A stretch of 64,000 bases of DNA from Sagittula sp. P11 (GCF_002814095.1 NZ_CP021916.1:1-64000); one strand, 5' to 3'. Counted from the stretch's first letter, positions 15,942-26,087 are shown. Numbers and translations: made by a program. The notes: a model not told the origin generated them from the sequence alone.

Positions 15942-18289
15942 CCGTGCGCCAGTGCTCCTTTCGCCATCTGCTCGCCCACCGGTTCTCCGCCTGAAGGCCC
16001 GGCCTCAACCTGATGGCCGTTCAGGAGCCGAAGTGCGTTGGCGACCACCAGCAGAGACACGCCTACATCCGCAGCAATGGCGCCCCACATTGAGGCCATA
16101 CCGAACGCGGTCAGCCCGACGAACAGCGCCTTGGTCGCCAGCGATATGCCGATATTCTGGTGGATGATCGTCATGGCACGGCGCGAATGGCCGATAAGCC
16201 AGGGTACCTTGCCGATGTCGTCGGTCATCAGCGCGATGTCGGCCGTCTCGATCGCGGCATCCGATCCGACAGCGCCCATGGCGATGGCATAATGCGCCCG
16301 CGCCATGGCCGGTGCGTCATTCACACCGTCGCCGATCATCGCCACCATGTCGTGGCTTTCGACGAGTTCCTCAATGGCCGTCACCTTGTCTTCTGGCAAA
16401 AGTTCGGCGCGCACCTCGTCGATGCCGACTTCGGCTGCCACCGCGCGCGCGGTGCGTTCGTTGTCGCCCGTCAACATCACGATGGTCTTCACACCCTGCG
16501 CATGCAGACGCGCAACGATCCCCTTTGCATCTGGGCGGATGCGGTCGCGAAGCTCCAGTACGCCGGTCACGCCGGTCTCGTCACCCACGGCAACGAGGGT
16601 GCTCCCTGCCCCTTCGATCCGATCCCGCAGATCCGCCGGAATGGCATTGCCGAACCCCTTCTCTTCGGCGAAGCGATCCGAGCCGAGCCAGATAGCGCGC
16701 CCGTCGGCGCGTCCTTCCAGACCGCGCCCGGGCACGGTACGGGTGTCCTCTGCGGCAGACACGGAAACACCATCGGCTTCGGCGCGCGAGAGGATGGCGC
16801 GTGCCAGCGGGTGTGAAGACCGCGCCTCCAGGCTTGCTGCCAGCGCCATGAGATCGCGTTCGGAAACGCCGACCAGTGGGTGAACCGCCGCCACCTCAGG
16901 CTCGCCCATGGTGATCGTCCCGGTCTTGTCCATCGCCAGTGCCGTGGTCCGCCCCGGCGCCTCGACATAGGCGCCGCCCTTGATGAGCACCCCCGCCCGT
17001 GCCGACGCGGTCAGCGCTGCCACGATGGAGACCGGCGTAGAAATGACCAGCGCGCAAGGACATGCGATGACCAGAAGGACCAGAGCATTGTAGAACCAGT
17101 AGTCCCAGGCGCCGCCGAGCAGCAGTGGCGGCACCAGCGCGATGGCGATCGCCAAAGCCATCACGATGGGTGTGTAGATGCGCGCGAACTTGGCCACCCA
17201 CTGTTCGACCGGCGCGCGGCGGGCATGGGCATCGCCCACCATGCGAATGATTTTCGCGAGCACCGTGTCCGAGGCGGCCTTCGTCGCCCGCACCGTCAGT
17301 GTGCCCTCGCCGTTGATCGTGCCGGCATAGACCTCGTCGCCTGGTTCCTTGGGCACTAGCGCGCTTTCCCCAGTAATTGGGGCCTGATCGACGGCCCCTG
17401 CCCCGTCCACGACCTCACCGTCGAGGGGGATCCGGTCGCCGCCGCGCACGATAAACCTTGCATTGACTGCCACGGCCGCGGCCGGAACGTCGGATTCAGA
17501 TCCGTCGTCGTAAAGAACCCGCGCCGTTGGCGGCGCCAGATCGAGGAGCGCGGAAACCGCATTACGCGCCCGCCCCACGCTCCAGCTCTCAAGATAAAGC
17601 GAAAGCGAGAAGAAGAAGGCGACCGTCGCGGCCTCAAAAAACTCGCCGAGGCCGATGGCGCCCGCGACGGCCACCACCATGAGCAGGTTCATGTCGGGGC
17701 TAAGCCTCCGCGCCGAAGACCAGGCCTTGGGCGCGACAAGCCAGACGCCAAAAAGAATCGCGACGGCGAAGATCCCTGCTTCCACCATAGGCATAGGCAC
17801 CTCGCCATGGCCCGCAAAGAGCCCGAGCGCGCCGCCCATGCCGGTCTCGACAATGTGAAAAAGGAATCCCGCCGCCCAGAAGCCGCCGCTCAACGAGGTA
17901 AAGCGCTTCTGACGTGCCAGATGCGCCGCCTGGTCCTCTGCTGCGTTGTCGGCATCCCATGGCTTGGCGCTCATGCCGGTCGTTGCGACCAACTGCGTGA
18001 CTTCGTCGTCTGGTATCCTCTCGGCGCTATCGAGGATGGTCATTCGCCCGTTGATCACGTCGAATGCCAGGTGTTCGGTTCCGCCCACTTTCGGCCCGAC
18101 AACCCGGTTCAGGATCGCCACCTCTTCGGCGCAATCGAGCCCGGAGACCTGAAAGCTCCTTCCGCCAGACGGCGCTGGCGCCGTGGACGCGACGTCCTTG
18201 CTGGCGTCGCAACAGGAGTTGCCTCTTGGGTCAGAATGCTCTTGATCACCCGGATGGCCGTGATCGTTGCGGTTGCCGTCGGAAGACAT
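15935..18289 (-). CDS. zntA: Zn/Cd/Pb-exporting P1B-type ATPase
   Basis: A 784-residue P-type ATPase. The N-terminus is His-rich (NRNDHGHPGDQEH) with a CC pair, followed by a metal-binding domain of the divalent type (SGLDCAEEVAIL). The membrane metal site is IACPCALV, with DKTGTITMGEPE for phosphorylation and [11 protein letters not shown] at the hinge. These features fit P1B-2 exporters of Zn, Cd and Pb. ATG 18289 follows TGAGGT. It is driven by the promoter at 18322-18352, so it belongs to the divalent-metal regulon. Confidence 0.88.
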   Translation of the reverse strand: MSSDGNRNDHGHPGDQEHSDPRGNSCCDASKDVASTAPAPSGGRSFQVSGLDCAEEVAILNRVVGPKVGGTEHLAFDVINGRMTILDSAERIPDDEVTQLVATTGMSAKPWDADNAAEDQAAHLARQKRFTSLSGGFWAAGFLFHIVETGMGGALGLFAGHGEVPMPMVEAGIFAVAILFGVWLVAPKAWSSARRLSPDMNLLMVVAVAGAIGLGEFFEAATVAFFFSLSLYLESWSVGRARNAVSALLDLAPPTARVLYDDGSESDVPAAAVAVNARFIVRGGDRIPLDGEVVDGAGAVDQAPITGESALVPKEPGDEVYAGTINGEGTLTVRATKAASDTVLAKIIRMVGDAHARRAPVEQWVAKFARIYTPIVMALAIAIALVPPLLLGGAWDYWFYNALVLLVIACPCALVISTPVSIVAALTASARAGVLIKGGAYVEAPGRTTALAMDKTGTITMGEPEVAAVHPLVGVSERDLMALAASLEARSSHPLARAILSRAEADGVSVSAAEDTRTVPGRGLEGRADGRAIWLGSDRFAEEKGFGNAIPADLRDRIEGAGSTLVAVGDETGVTGVLELRDRIRPDAKGIVARLHAQGVKTIVMLTGDNERTARAVAAEVGIDEVRAELLPEDKVTAIEELVESHDMVAMIGDGVNDAPAMARAHYAIAMGAVGSDAAIETADIALMTDDIGKVPWLIGHSRRAMTIIHQNIGISLATKALFVGLTAFGMASMWGAIAADVGVSLLVVANALRLLNGHQVEAGPSGGEPVGEQMAKGALAHGH

Positions 18290-18321
18290 GGATTGACCTC
18301 AGGATTCATTGATTCCACATT

Positions 18322-18352
18322 GACATAGCCCCTACAGTAACTAGAGCTTCAA
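18322..18352 (-). promoter_or_regulatory. MerR-type promoter of the Zn/Cd ATPase
   Basis: Minus strand: -35 TTGAAG, 19-bp spacer CTCTAGTTACTGTAGGGGC and -10 TATGTC. The dyad CTCT-N7-GTAG is the same class as the 6011 site. Predicted leader about 26 bases with TGAGGT before ATG 18289. Confidence 0.75.
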
Positions 18353-18481
18353 GGGCAACAAGTGGATATTCGTCCAGCAAGAAAGGCGCCCTGCGGAGGC
18401 TTGAAGCTAGCCGCCCCCTTGAAACGACGCGGTTGGAGCAACGCTTGCCGGTACGAAGCGATCAGAATGAGTGAGGTAGAC

Positions 18482-18754
18482 ATGCAGAAACGAAACGCGC
18501 CGATTATCGCAGCGACATTGGTGCTTGCTGGCTGCGCGGTGCCAACGCTGGACGACGGCGGCGCTCGCAACGAAGTGGGAAGTGTTCCCGAGGCCGTCAT
18601 TGCCCTTGCTGCGCCTGGTCAGGATCTCACCACGGCGCGGCTTCGTCCCGAGGATGGCTGTTATTGGTATGAACACAGCGGTCCGGTGGAAAACACCTTG
18701 GTTCCGCTACGCTCGGCAGGTGGCAACCCCATCTGCACTTCGCGCCAGTCCTGA
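18482..18754 (+). CDS. Small lipoprotein, unassigned
   Basis: ATG 18482 opens a short lipoprotein signal (QKRNAPIIAATLVLAGC) with the lipobox LAGC. The mature part is about 70 residues: RLRPEDGCYWYEHSGPVENT, then LVPLRSAGGNPICT, with two cysteines that could pair. No family is recognised. Several such small lipoproteins occur here (also 27549 and 42730), which is notable given the plasmid-borne lipoprotein maturation genes. Confidence 0.6.
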   Translation: MQKRNAPIIAATLVLAGCAVPTLDDGGARNEVGSVPEAVIALAAPGQDLTTARLRPEDGCYWYEHSGPVENTLVPLRSAGGNPICTSRQS

Positions 18755-18801
18755 TCAGCCCATAGATGCGTCAAGCCCACGCGTAACACATGATGCGCCA
18801 G

Positions 18802-19467
18802 TCAACTTCTCGGGGTGACGCTGTCTTCCGCCGAGTACAGGAATGCCGTCGAGCCAATCTCGACGTTGGGATAGAGATCATTGATGTGTGCCATGACCAT
18901 TCGGACGCAGCCGGAACTCGCACGGCCGCCAATGCTTCTTGGATACGGTGTCCCGTGAATCCTTAGATAGGTGTCTCGGTCGCCGACGAAGAGATAGAGG
19001 GCTCGCGATCCGAGCGCGTTTTCAGGTCCGGGTTCCATACCGTCAGCGATATCGGCGTAGAGCTCTGGGTCGCGGTCGATCATGTTTTGTGTCGGCTGCC
19101 AATGCGGCCACCTGACCTTGCGCTTGATCGTATAGGTGCCCGGTTCGTAAAGTTTACCGCGCGCGATCGCCACGCCATAGCGCATCGCCGTGCCGCCTTC
19201 TTCGATGTGGTAGAGATAGCGCGCAACAGCATCGACATGGATATCACCGGGTACAAGTCCGTCCTTCGCGAGGACCCGCTGTGGCAGGAAGCGAGGGTGA
19301 AGGCCCCAAGGGTTGGACGTGGCCGGGTCGTAGCCGGGAGGTGTAACCTGTGCGTCCCAAGCTGCCTTCTGCGCATCGGTAGGCCACGTGTCTGCAAGGA
19401 GCGGGCTGGATATCGATGCCGAAAACAGCGCGGTGGTCGTCTGGATGAAATGTCGTCTTGTCAGCAT
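18802..19467 (-). CDS. L,D-transpeptidase (YkuD), Tat-exported, copy 1
   Basis: ATG 19467 gives a twin-arginine signal (TRRHFIQTTTALFSASI). The YkuD domain contains DTYLRIHGTPYPRSIGG and ASSGCVRM, so the catalytic Cys, His and Arg are present. The enzyme should make 3-3 peptidoglycan crosslinks or attach proteins to the wall. Middle and C-terminal parts are nearly identical in layout to copy 2 at 28255. It has a MerR-type promoter (19590-19620) of the divalent-metal class. Confidence 0.85.
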   Translation of the reverse strand: MLTRRHFIQTTTALFSASISSPLLADTWPTDAQKAAWDAQVTPPGYDPATSNPWGLHPRFLPQRVLAKDGLVPGDIHVDAVARYLYHIEEGGTAMRYGVAIARGKLYEPGTYTIKRKVRWPHWQPTQNMIDRDPELYADIADGMEPGPENALGSRALYLFVGDRDTYLRIHGTPYPRSIGGRASSGCVRMVMAHINDLYPNVEIGSTAFLYSAEDSVTPRS

Positions 19468-19589
19468 ATAGATTGCTCCGTTCACGCATTGGACGGCAAA
19501 CCGAACCTTACCCCGAACGCAGTGTTGTTCGCCCGGGAAGGAGTGAGGCGTTATTGGCAACTTGCTCCATGGTGCCGTTCTTTGTCGGT

Positions 19590-19620
19590 GGCTTAACTCC
19601 TAAAGCTACTAGAGGTTCAA
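19590..19620 (-). promoter_or_regulatory. MerR-type promoter before L,D-transpeptidase copy 1
   Basis: Minus strand: -35 TTGAAC, 19-bp spacer CTCTAGTAGCTTTAGGAGT and -10 TAAGCC. The dyad is imperfect (CTCTAG.../...TTTAG) but of the same class as 18322. The leader to ATG 19467 would be about 115 bases, longer than at the other sites. Confidence 0.55.
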
Positions 19621-19660
19621 GAAAATTTTCTGTTATCAATAGACGCTGCTACTAATGGAG

Positions 19661-20509
19661 CTATCCGATCCGTCCCAGAACCGGAAATACGTCGAGCATC
19701 CAGTATGACAGCGCGCTCAACTGCCCTGTCATCATCGCCAGCCCCATCAAGATCATCACTATGCCCGCAAGCTGGTGGAGGCGGCGGCCAACCCGGCCGA
19801 TGGCCCGCAACCGTCCCGCGATCTGGTCGGTGAATCCGGCCACGATCAGAAACGGTATTCCAAGGCCGGCGGAATAGACGGCAAGCAGCATGATACCTTC
19901 GCCCATCGTGGCACTCGCCGCACTGGCTGTCAGGATCGCGCCGAGGATCGGGCCGATGCACGGAGTCCAGCCGAAACCGAAGGCAAGACCGAGGACATAG
20001 GACGCAGCGGGTTGGCCCCCGGGGATGTTGAGATTGAATCGGAAGTCGCGTTCCATGACCGAAACACGCGCGGCTCCTATCATGAAGAGCCCGAAGAAAA
20101 TGATGATGCCGCCCCCAACGAGGTTGAGTTCATACCGCCACCGAAGCAGGGCCTGACCCATTGCAGTCGCGGATGCGCCAAGTCCCATGAAGATGGTGGA
20201 GAAGCCGAGGACAAAACACAGGCTCAGCCAGACCGCGCGCGACGGCGAAGCGCCGACCACCCCGCCCTCAGCGGCTGTGCGCCCGGTTACGTAGGAGACA
20301 TAACCTGGCACAAGAGGTAGCACGCAGGGGGACAGAAATGATATCGTGCCGGCTAGGAGGGCGGCGGTGAGGGCGCGCGCCAAGTGATGTCTTCGTCGAC
20401 CCAGATCAGCAGGGACCCCCGCTTGCGCAGCGATGCGTTGTAGCTGGACCAGTTGGTCGTACGATAGCGGGCGGGAGATGGGTTGCTCATGGAATGCGGC
20501 TAACAGCAT
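19661..20509 (-). CDS. CcdA/DsbD-like thiol-disulfide membrane transporter
   Basis: The core is a six-helix CcdA protein with paired cysteines in ISFLSPCVLPLVPGY and FGWTPCIGPILGA. CcdA moves reducing equivalents from cytoplasmic thioredoxin to the periplasm, for example for cytochrome c assembly. The true start is uncertain. ATG 20509 adds a 42-residue hydrophilic N-terminus (ending DLGRRRHH) not typical of CcdA, while TTG 20383 would start it in the usual place. It could supply electrons to the CcmG protein encoded at 46788. Confidence 0.8.
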   Translation of the reverse strand: MLLAAFHEQPISRPLSYDQLVQLQRIAAQAGVPADLGRRRHHLARALTAALLAGTISFLSPCVLPLVPGYVSYVTGRTAAEGGVVGASPSRAVWLSLCFVLGFSTIFMGLGASATAMGQALLRWRYELNLVGGGIIIFFGLFMIGAARVSVMERDFRFNLNIPGGQPAASYVLGLAFGFGWTPCIGPILGAILTASAASATMGEGIMLLAVYSAGLGIPFLIVAGFTDQIAGRLRAIGRVGRRLHQLAGIVMILMGLAMMTGQLSALSYWMLDVFPVLGRIG

Positions 20510-20599
20510 GGGTTCGCGAAGGGAATCCTGAGGCGTCAGACTTGTGCAACAACGCCCCGTATCATCGACCTAGTGGTGCCCACATGGCAGGCTATTTCA

Positions 20600-21244
20600 A
20601 TGGATAGATTTTTCTCTATCAGTATGCCCGCGGCTCAGTTTGTTAGAAATGTCCTGCTGTTCAGCTTCGCTGCATTACTGCCGGTCCTGTTGTTCTACGT
20701 CTTACTGGCTCCGGGCTTTGCTCCGGCTCTTGCTGCCGGCGGACCGGCACTCATGCGCTTACTAAGGCAGGTTGCGACCAACGGTTTGCCCGTGGTTTTT
20801 GCCGTCAACTATGTCAGTTTTTTCCTTTTCGCTATGACAAAGCAACCAAAGGCGGGCTCAAGAGACACGGCGTTTTTCGTGCTGGTCGATGTCTTGCTCA
20901 GAGCCCTTCTCTTTCCAGGTCTCCACGTGCTGATATACGTTCTATCTGCCGACTGGTTCGGGTCATTCGGCGGCAATCGTTCAACCGCTTTGGCGGTTGT
21001 ATCCCCGACTCTTGCGCGTTCGGCGTTTTTCGAGAACATCTCCGGCGTTTACCTCTATGCGACTATGATAAGCGCGTTGCCGCTCTACGTCTCGGCTTTC
21101 GGGCGGTCGGAATTTCTTGGACCGGTTGTACGTCGCTTGCCCATGAACACGGGCGTGATGCTGCTTGCCCTGGCTGCGTTTGCCTTGTCGGTCGGGCTGA
21201 TCACGATCGGCGCACAAGGCATCGCATCTCTTCAGGCCAGGTGA
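20600..21244 (+). CDS. Multi-pass membrane protein, unassigned
   Basis: About 214 residues with five or six hydrophobic segments (LLFSFAALLPVLLFYVLLA near the start, VMLLALAAFALSVGLI at the end). No metal-ligand or catalytic motif stands out. It lies between divergent CcdA and the converging amino-acid permease gene. ATG 20600 gives MDRFFSISMPAAQF; a start at 20573 would add nine residues. No function is assigned. Confidence 0.5.
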   Translation: MDRFFSISMPAAQFVRNVLLFSFAALLPVLLFYVLLAPGFAPALAAGGPALMRLLRQVATNGLPVVFAVNYVSFFLFAMTKQPKAGSRDTAFFVLVDVLLRALLFPGLHVLIYVLSADWFGSFGGNRSTALAVVSPTLARSAFFENISGVYLYATMISALPLYVSAFGRSEFLGPVVRRLPMNTGVMLLALAAFALSVGLITIGAQGIASLQAR

Positions 21245-21251
21245 TGGCAGG

Positions 21252-22589
21252 CTAATCACCGTGGGCGTGGGCGGGGGCGGGGGCGACTTGCGGTGCCACC
21301 CATTGCGACAAGTAAACGCGCTCGAAGGCGAACACAGCGATCATCCCGACAGCGGCGTAGAGAACGATCATCGGGTCGCTTTGAAGCTTCATCACGGTGA
21401 AAGCTGCCAGTACTATCGCATCGAGCGCCAGGGCAGTCAAAAGCACGATACCGAAGGCGCCGACGTCTGCTCGACGATAGCGGAACACGCCCCAATGTAT
21501 GATCATGTCCATGACGAGGTAAAAGAAAGCACCGAGGGATGCGATCCGGCCTAAATCAAAGAGCACGGCCAACGTCGCGGCGATGACGACAGTATAGACC
21601 AGGGTGTGGCGTTGGATGGGACCTGGCATACCGAAGTGGCTGTGCGGGATCATTTCCATGTCGGTCAGCATCGCCAGCATACGCGACACCGCGAAGACGC
21701 TGGCCAGAACGCCGGACGCCGTTGCGACAGCGGCCAGGATCACCGTGAGTATGAAGCCGGTTTGTCCAAGGGCGGGCTGCGCCGCTTGTGCCAGCGAATA
21801 GTCACGCGCTGAGATGATCTCCTCGATCGTGAGACTCGAACCGACCCCGTAGGCGACCAACAGGTAGACGACGACGCAGATTCCGATAGAGAACATGATC
21901 GCTCGGCCAACATTGCGATTTGGTTCAGTGATCTCGGCTCCGCTGTTGGTGATCGTGGTGAATCCCTTGAACGCAAGGATGGCCAGCGCCGTAGAGGCGA
22001 TGAACCCCGTGAGCCCGTAGGATTGTGAGGTCTCGGACGCCGCGGCGAACGCAAAACCACTGGACCACAGGGCCGCGATGCCAAACAGAGCTATGCCTCC
22101 GATCTTGATCGCGGCCATGATCAACGAGAACAGCCCGACCGAGCGGTTTCCGGCCATGTTCACCAAAAAGGCGAAAACGATCACGGCCACAGCCAGAGCG
22201 GGGACCAATGGGCCACCTTCGATATCGAAAGGGCGCAGGACATAGGTGGCGAAGGTTCGCGCGACGAGGCTTTCCGCGATCACCATGCTGAGCGCCATCA
22301 GCAGTGCGGCCCCGCCCGCGATGGCTCCGGGGCCATAGCATTTCTGCAGGATCATGGCGATGCCACCCGAGGACGGCCATTTGTTCGACATCCTGATGTA
22401 GCTGTAGGCGCTGAAGCTTGTGACGACCGCGCCGGCGATGAATGCAAGCGGGAAAAGCGGGCCGGCGAGCTGCGCGATTTGCCCCGTCAACGCAAAGATT
22501 CCAGCGCCGATCATCACGCCTGTCCCCATCGCAACGGCTCCGCCCAGACTGATGGAATTTTCGCGGTACGTTTCTTTTTCGCTCTGCAT
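21252..22589 (-). CDS. APC-superfamily amino-acid permease
   Basis: A 445-residue transporter with about 12 helices. The APC signature GTGVMIGAGIFALTGQIAQLAG lies near the N-terminus and GAEITEPNRNVGRAI in the middle. The C-terminus is His-rich (PAPAHAHGD), a possible metal-binding tail. Such permeases carry amino acids or polyamines. It follows the copper ATPase gene by 48 bases on the same strand, so it may be co-induced by copper. Substrate unknown. Confidence 0.8.
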   Translation of the reverse strand: MQSEKETYRENSISLGGAVAMGTGVMIGAGIFALTGQIAQLAGPLFPLAFIAGAVVTSFSAYSYIRMSNKWPSSGGIAMILQKCYGPGAIAGGAALLMALSMVIAESLVARTFATYVLRPFDIEGGPLVPALAVAVIVFAFLVNMAGNRSVGLFSLIMAAIKIGGIALFGIAALWSSGFAFAAASETSQSYGLTGFIASTALAILAFKGFTTITNSGAEITEPNRNVGRAIMFSIGICVVVYLLVAYGVGSSLTIEEIISARDYSLAQAAQPALGQTGFILTVILAAVATASGVLASVFAVSRMLAMLTDMEMIPHSHFGMPGPIQRHTLVYTVVIAATLAVLFDLGRIASLGAFFYLVMDMIIHWGVFRYRRADVGAFGIVLLTALALDAIVLAAFTVMKLQSDPMIVLYAAVGMIAVFAFERVYLSQWVAPQVAPAPAHAHGD

Positions 22590-22637
22590 AAATGGCCCCC
22601 TTTTAATTTTGGTTCATCCGAACGCTGTTGCGCGCTT

Positions 22638-24983
22638 CTAGATACGAACGCCGCGAAGGCGCAGCGAATTGAGCACCACCGAGATTGACGACGCGCTCAT
22701 GGCGAAGGCAGCAAACATCGGACTGATGAGGATGCCAAAGAAGGGAAACAGAACTCCCGCCGCGACCGGCACGCCGGAGGCGTTGTAGATCAGCGCGAAG
22801 AACAGGTTCTGGCGGATGTTGCGCATCGTGGCCCGGGCGAGCCGCCGCGCACGCACGATACCATCAAGGTTGCCCTTGACCAGCGTGACGCCCGCGCTTT
22901 CGATGGCCACATCGGCGCCGGTGCCCATGGCGATGCCGACATCGGCCTGCGCGAGCGCGGGGGCGTCGTTGACGCCATCCCCGGCCATGGCGACCTTGTG
23001 GCCCGCCTCTTGCAACTCAAGGATGATCCGCGCCTTGTCCTCCGGCAGCACGTCGGCCCGGATCTCATCGATTCCGAGCCGCGTGCCGATGGCCTTGGCC
23101 GTGCGTTCGTTGTCGCCGGTCGCCATGATGACGCGGAACCCCAGTTCATGCAGATCCTCGATGGCTTCTGGCGTGGTCTCCTTCACTGGGTCGGCGACAG
23201 CAACTAGACCGGCGATCTCGCCATCCAGCACAACGAACATGACCGTCTCGCCTTCGTCGCGGCGGGCATTGGCCTTGGCGGTCAACGCGCCCGCCTCGAG
23301 CCCCAATTCGCGGATCATCGCCAAATTGCCGAGCGCGACCGCTTTGCCGTCAACGACCCCCTTGACGCCCTTGCCAGTGACCGCCTCGAAGTCCCGTGCC
23401 TCGTCCATTTTGACATCTCGCTCCTCCGCACCCCTGACGATCGCTTCGGCCAAGGGGTGCTCCGATCCGCGCTCAAGCGATGCGGCGAGACGCAAGACCT
23501 CGGCTTCGTCGTGGCCGGGTTGCGGGAGTACGTCGACAAGCCGCGGCTTGCCTTCGGTCAACGTGCCGGTCTTGTCGACGATCAGGGTATCGACTTTCTC
23601 GAACCGCTCCAGCGCCTCGGCGTTCTTGATCAGCACCCCTGCCTGAGCGCCCCGTCCTGTCGCTGTCATGATCGACATCGGTGTCGCCAGGCCAAGCGCA
23701 CAAGGACAGGCGATGATCAGAACCGCCACCGCCGAAATCAATGCGTAGGAAAGCGCAGGCGCGGGCCCCCAGATCGCCCAGGCGATGAAGGACAGGACCG
23801 CGATACCGATGACGGCCGGAACGAAATATCCCGCCACCTTGTCGGCGTATTTCTGGATCGGGGCGCGCGAGCGCTGCGCGTTCGACACCATCTCGACAAT
23901 TTGAGCCAGCATCGTGTCGGACCCGACACGCGTCGCCTCCATCACCAGACTGCCGGTGCCATTGATCGTCGCGCCGGTCAGCGGGTCGCCCTCGGTCTTC
24001 TCGACCGGCACGGGTTCACCGGAGATCATGCTTTCGTCGACCGAGGACCGGCCGTCCAGAACCACGCCATCGACCGGCACCTTGTCACCGGGCCGCACGC
24101 GCAGCCGGTCCCCGACTTGCACGTCCTCCAGCGGGATTTCCTCCTCGGATCCGTCGTCCCGGATGACCCGCGCGGTCTTTGCCGCCATGTCGAGAAGCGC
24201 GCGGATCGCCTTGCCGGTCCCCTCGCGGGCGCGTAGTTCCATCACCTGGCCGAGCAGCACCAGCGTCACGATCACCGCCGCCGCCTCGAAATAGACGCCG
24301 ACATGGCCTTCGGAGTCTCGGAACCCATCAGGGAATATGTCCGGTGCGAGAACGGCAACGACGCTGAAGAGCCAGGCGGCAAGAACGCCCATGCCGATCA
24401 GGGAGAACATGTTGAGGTTCAATGTGCGGAACGAAATCCATCCGCGTTCCAGAAACGGCCAGCCGCACCACAAGACCACTGGCGTTGCCAGGATCAATTC
24501 GATCCATTGTGTGGTGCTTTCGCCAAAAAAAGTCCGGACTGCGGGGAAACCGACGAATGGCCCCATCGTGAGGACAAGGAGCGGGATCGTCAGGACTGTG
24601 CCGACCCAGAACCGCCGTGTGAAATCCACCAGTTCGGGATTTGGACCTTCATCGCCCGGCACACCGGATTCCAGTTCCAATCCCATACCACAGATCGGAC
24701 ACGCGCCCGGATCAGGCTGCCGCACCTGAGGGTGCATCGGGCAGGTGAAAATGGGACCATCATGTCCTGTAGGAACCAGATCATATCGGCCATCGGCCGG
24801 CGTGGCACCCGCGTGGTGTTCGTGATGATCATGTGCTGAATGGACCTCGAGCTCCGATTCCGGCACGAGGTGCATCCCGCATTTCGGACAATTGCCGGGC
24901 TCGTCCTGCCGCACCTCAGGGTGCATGGGGCAAACGAATACCGAAGAAGCTGCTGTGGTTTCAGAACTGTCGGGAGTGCTCAT
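22638..24983 (-). CDS. Copper-transporting P1B-type ATPase with two N-terminal metal-binding repeats
   Basis: ATG 24983 gives a 781-residue protein. Two short heavy-metal-binding repeats lie near residues 17-41 ([16 protein letters not shown]) and 80-104 ([16 protein letters not shown]), separated by a His-rich linker (HDHHEHH). The membrane site is [12 protein letters not shown] near residue 427, with [11 protein letters not shown] near 470. The repeats are of the YHS-like type seen in CopB/SilP exporters, unlike the CASC domains of the ATPase at 33784. A CueR-type promoter precedes it. A longer start at 25043 would overlap that promoter and is rejected. Confidence 0.88.
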   Translation of the reverse strand: MSTPDSSETTAASSVFVCPMHPEVRQDEPGNCPKCGMHLVPESELEVHSAHDHHEHHAGATPADGRYDLVPTGHDGPIFTCPMHPQVRQPDPGACPICGMGLELESGVPGDEGPNPELVDFTRRFWVGTVLTIPLLVLTMGPFVGFPAVRTFFGESTTQWIELILATPVVLWCGWPFLERGWISFRTLNLNMFSLIGMGVLAAWLFSVVAVLAPDIFPDGFRDSEGHVGVYFEAAAVIVTLVLLGQVMELRAREGTGKAIRALLDMAAKTARVIRDDGSEEEIPLEDVQVGDRLRVRPGDKVPVDGVVLDGRSSVDESMISGEPVPVEKTEGDPLTGATINGTGSLVMEATRVGSDTMLAQIVEMVSNAQRSRAPIQKYADKVAGYFVPAVIGIAVLSFIAWAIWGPAPALSYALISAVAVLIIACPCALGLATPMSIMTATGRGAQAGVLIKNAEALERFEKVDTLIVDKTGTLTEGKPRLVDVLPQPGHDEAEVLRLAASLERGSEHPLAEAIVRGAEERDVKMDEARDFEAVTGKGVKGVVDGKAVALGNLAMIRELGLEAGALTAKANARRDEGETVMFVVLDGEIAGLVAVADPVKETTPEAIEDLHELGFRVIMATGDNERTAKAIGTRLGIDEIRADVLPEDKARIILELQEAGHKVAMAGDGVNDAPALAQADVGIAMGTGADVAIESAGVTLVKGNLDGIVRARRLARATMRNIRQNLFFALIYNASGVPVAAGVLFPFFGILISPMFAAFAMSASSISVVLNSLRLRGVRI

Positions 24984-25012
24984 TTTGCGGTCCTTTCCGA
25001 GAATGCTTCTCT

Positions 25013-25043
25013 TGCTTGGGGCTTCCATCCACAGGAGGGTCAA
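25013..25043 (-). promoter_or_regulatory. CueR-type promoter of the copper ATPase
   Basis: Minus strand: -35 TTGACC, 19-bp spacer CTCCTGTGGATGGAAGCCC and -10 CAAGCA. The half-sites match the copA (36325) and copZ (36384) promoters, apart from mismatches in the centre. It lies between lgt and the ATPase gene, giving the ATPase its own copper-responsive start. Confidence 0.65.
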
Positions 25044-25061
25044 GAGAGATCAGTACGGCGA

Positions 25062-25982
25062 TTACATTGCGGCTCTGCGGGGTGGCGCTGTCCGGCCCCG
25101 TTCCCGCCGGGCGAACACGATCAACGCCAGCCCGACCAGCGCCATTGGCATGGAGAGCAACTGGCCCATGGTCAAACCCCACTCACCAAAATGAAGCGCA
25201 TGGCCGATCGGGTTGTCCGCCGTCACAAATTGTTGGTCCGGTTGCCGGAACATCTCGACGAAACTTCGGGCAAGACCATAGCCGGTCAGAAACACGCCAG
25301 CCAAGGCACCGGGCATTTTCAGCCAGCCCCGGCCCCAAGCGAGATAAATGAGCAGTATTCCAAGAATGAGCCCCTCCAATACCGCCTCGTACAGCTGGGA
25401 CGGGTGTCGGGCGCAGAGGCCGCTAACCCCTGGGCAGGCCTGCGCGACTTCGCCGGGAAAGATCACCGCCCAGGGAACGTCCGTTGGACGCCCCCACAAC
25501 TCATTGTTGGTGAAGTTCGCCAGCCTTCCAAGAAACAAGCCTGGTGGTGTTGCCAAAGCCAGCAAGTCGCCAGTGCTGAGCAATGACGCGTTCTGTCTAA
25601 GGCAGAACAGCAAGGCCGCGATGACAACTCCCGCGAACCCCCCGTGGAAAGACATGCCGCCTTGCCAGACCATCAGAATTTCCAAGGGATTGGCGAGATA
25701 ATATGCGGGCTGGTAGAACAGTACAAAGCCCAGGCGACCACCAGCAATCACGCCGATGATGATCCACGTCAGAAGATCTTCGATCTGCGTTCGGTCAAGC
25801 GGCGGTCCAGCTGACGTCCAGAGCGCGGGACGGCTTATGGCACTCGAACAAATGCGCCAGCCAATCAGGATACCGAAGATATAGGCTAGCGCGTACCAGC
25901 GGAGTGCGAATGTGACCCCCCCGATGTCGAAGGAGAAGAGGTCGGTTCCAATATCCGGAAATGGCAATCCCGCTGGCAGCAC
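25062..25982 (-). CDS. lgt: Prolipoprotein diacylglyceryl transferase
   Basis: A 306-residue, seven-helix membrane enzyme. Landmarks are [15 protein letters not shown] (catalytic His region), the signature [17 protein letters not shown] and the loop [14 protein letters not shown]. Lgt attaches diacylglycerol to the lipobox cysteine, the first step of lipoprotein maturation. It is probably a second copy beside a chromosomal lgt. It is upstream of the copper ATPase on the same strand; no promoter for it was recognised between 25983 and 26087. Confidence 0.88.
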   Translation of the reverse strand: MLPAGLPFPDIGTDLFSFDIGGVTFALRWYALAYIFGILIGWRICSSAISRPALWTSAGPPLDRTQIEDLLTWIIIGVIAGGRLGFVLFYQPAYYLANPLEILMVWQGGMSFHGGFAGVVIAALLFCLRQNASLLSTGDLLALATPPGLFLGRLANFTNNELWGRPTDVPWAVIFPGEVAQACPGVSGLCARHPSQLYEAVLEGLILGILLIYLAWGRGWLKMPGALAGVFLTGYGLARSFVEMFRQPDQQFVTADNPIGHALHFGEWGLTMGQLLSMPMALVGLALIVFARRERGRTAPPRRAAM

Positions 25983-26087
25983 TGGGTGAGTTCCTCATCA
26001 GGAATTTACGTGGGGATTAGATGGCATTGATCGAGCACCGCTAAAGGCGCTCGATCTGCGACAGGGCATCCAACGCCCATCCCGCCA

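Noticed and set aside
24984..25043. Longer start for the copper ATPase
   Set aside because: The extra residues would be encoded by the CueR-type promoter itself.
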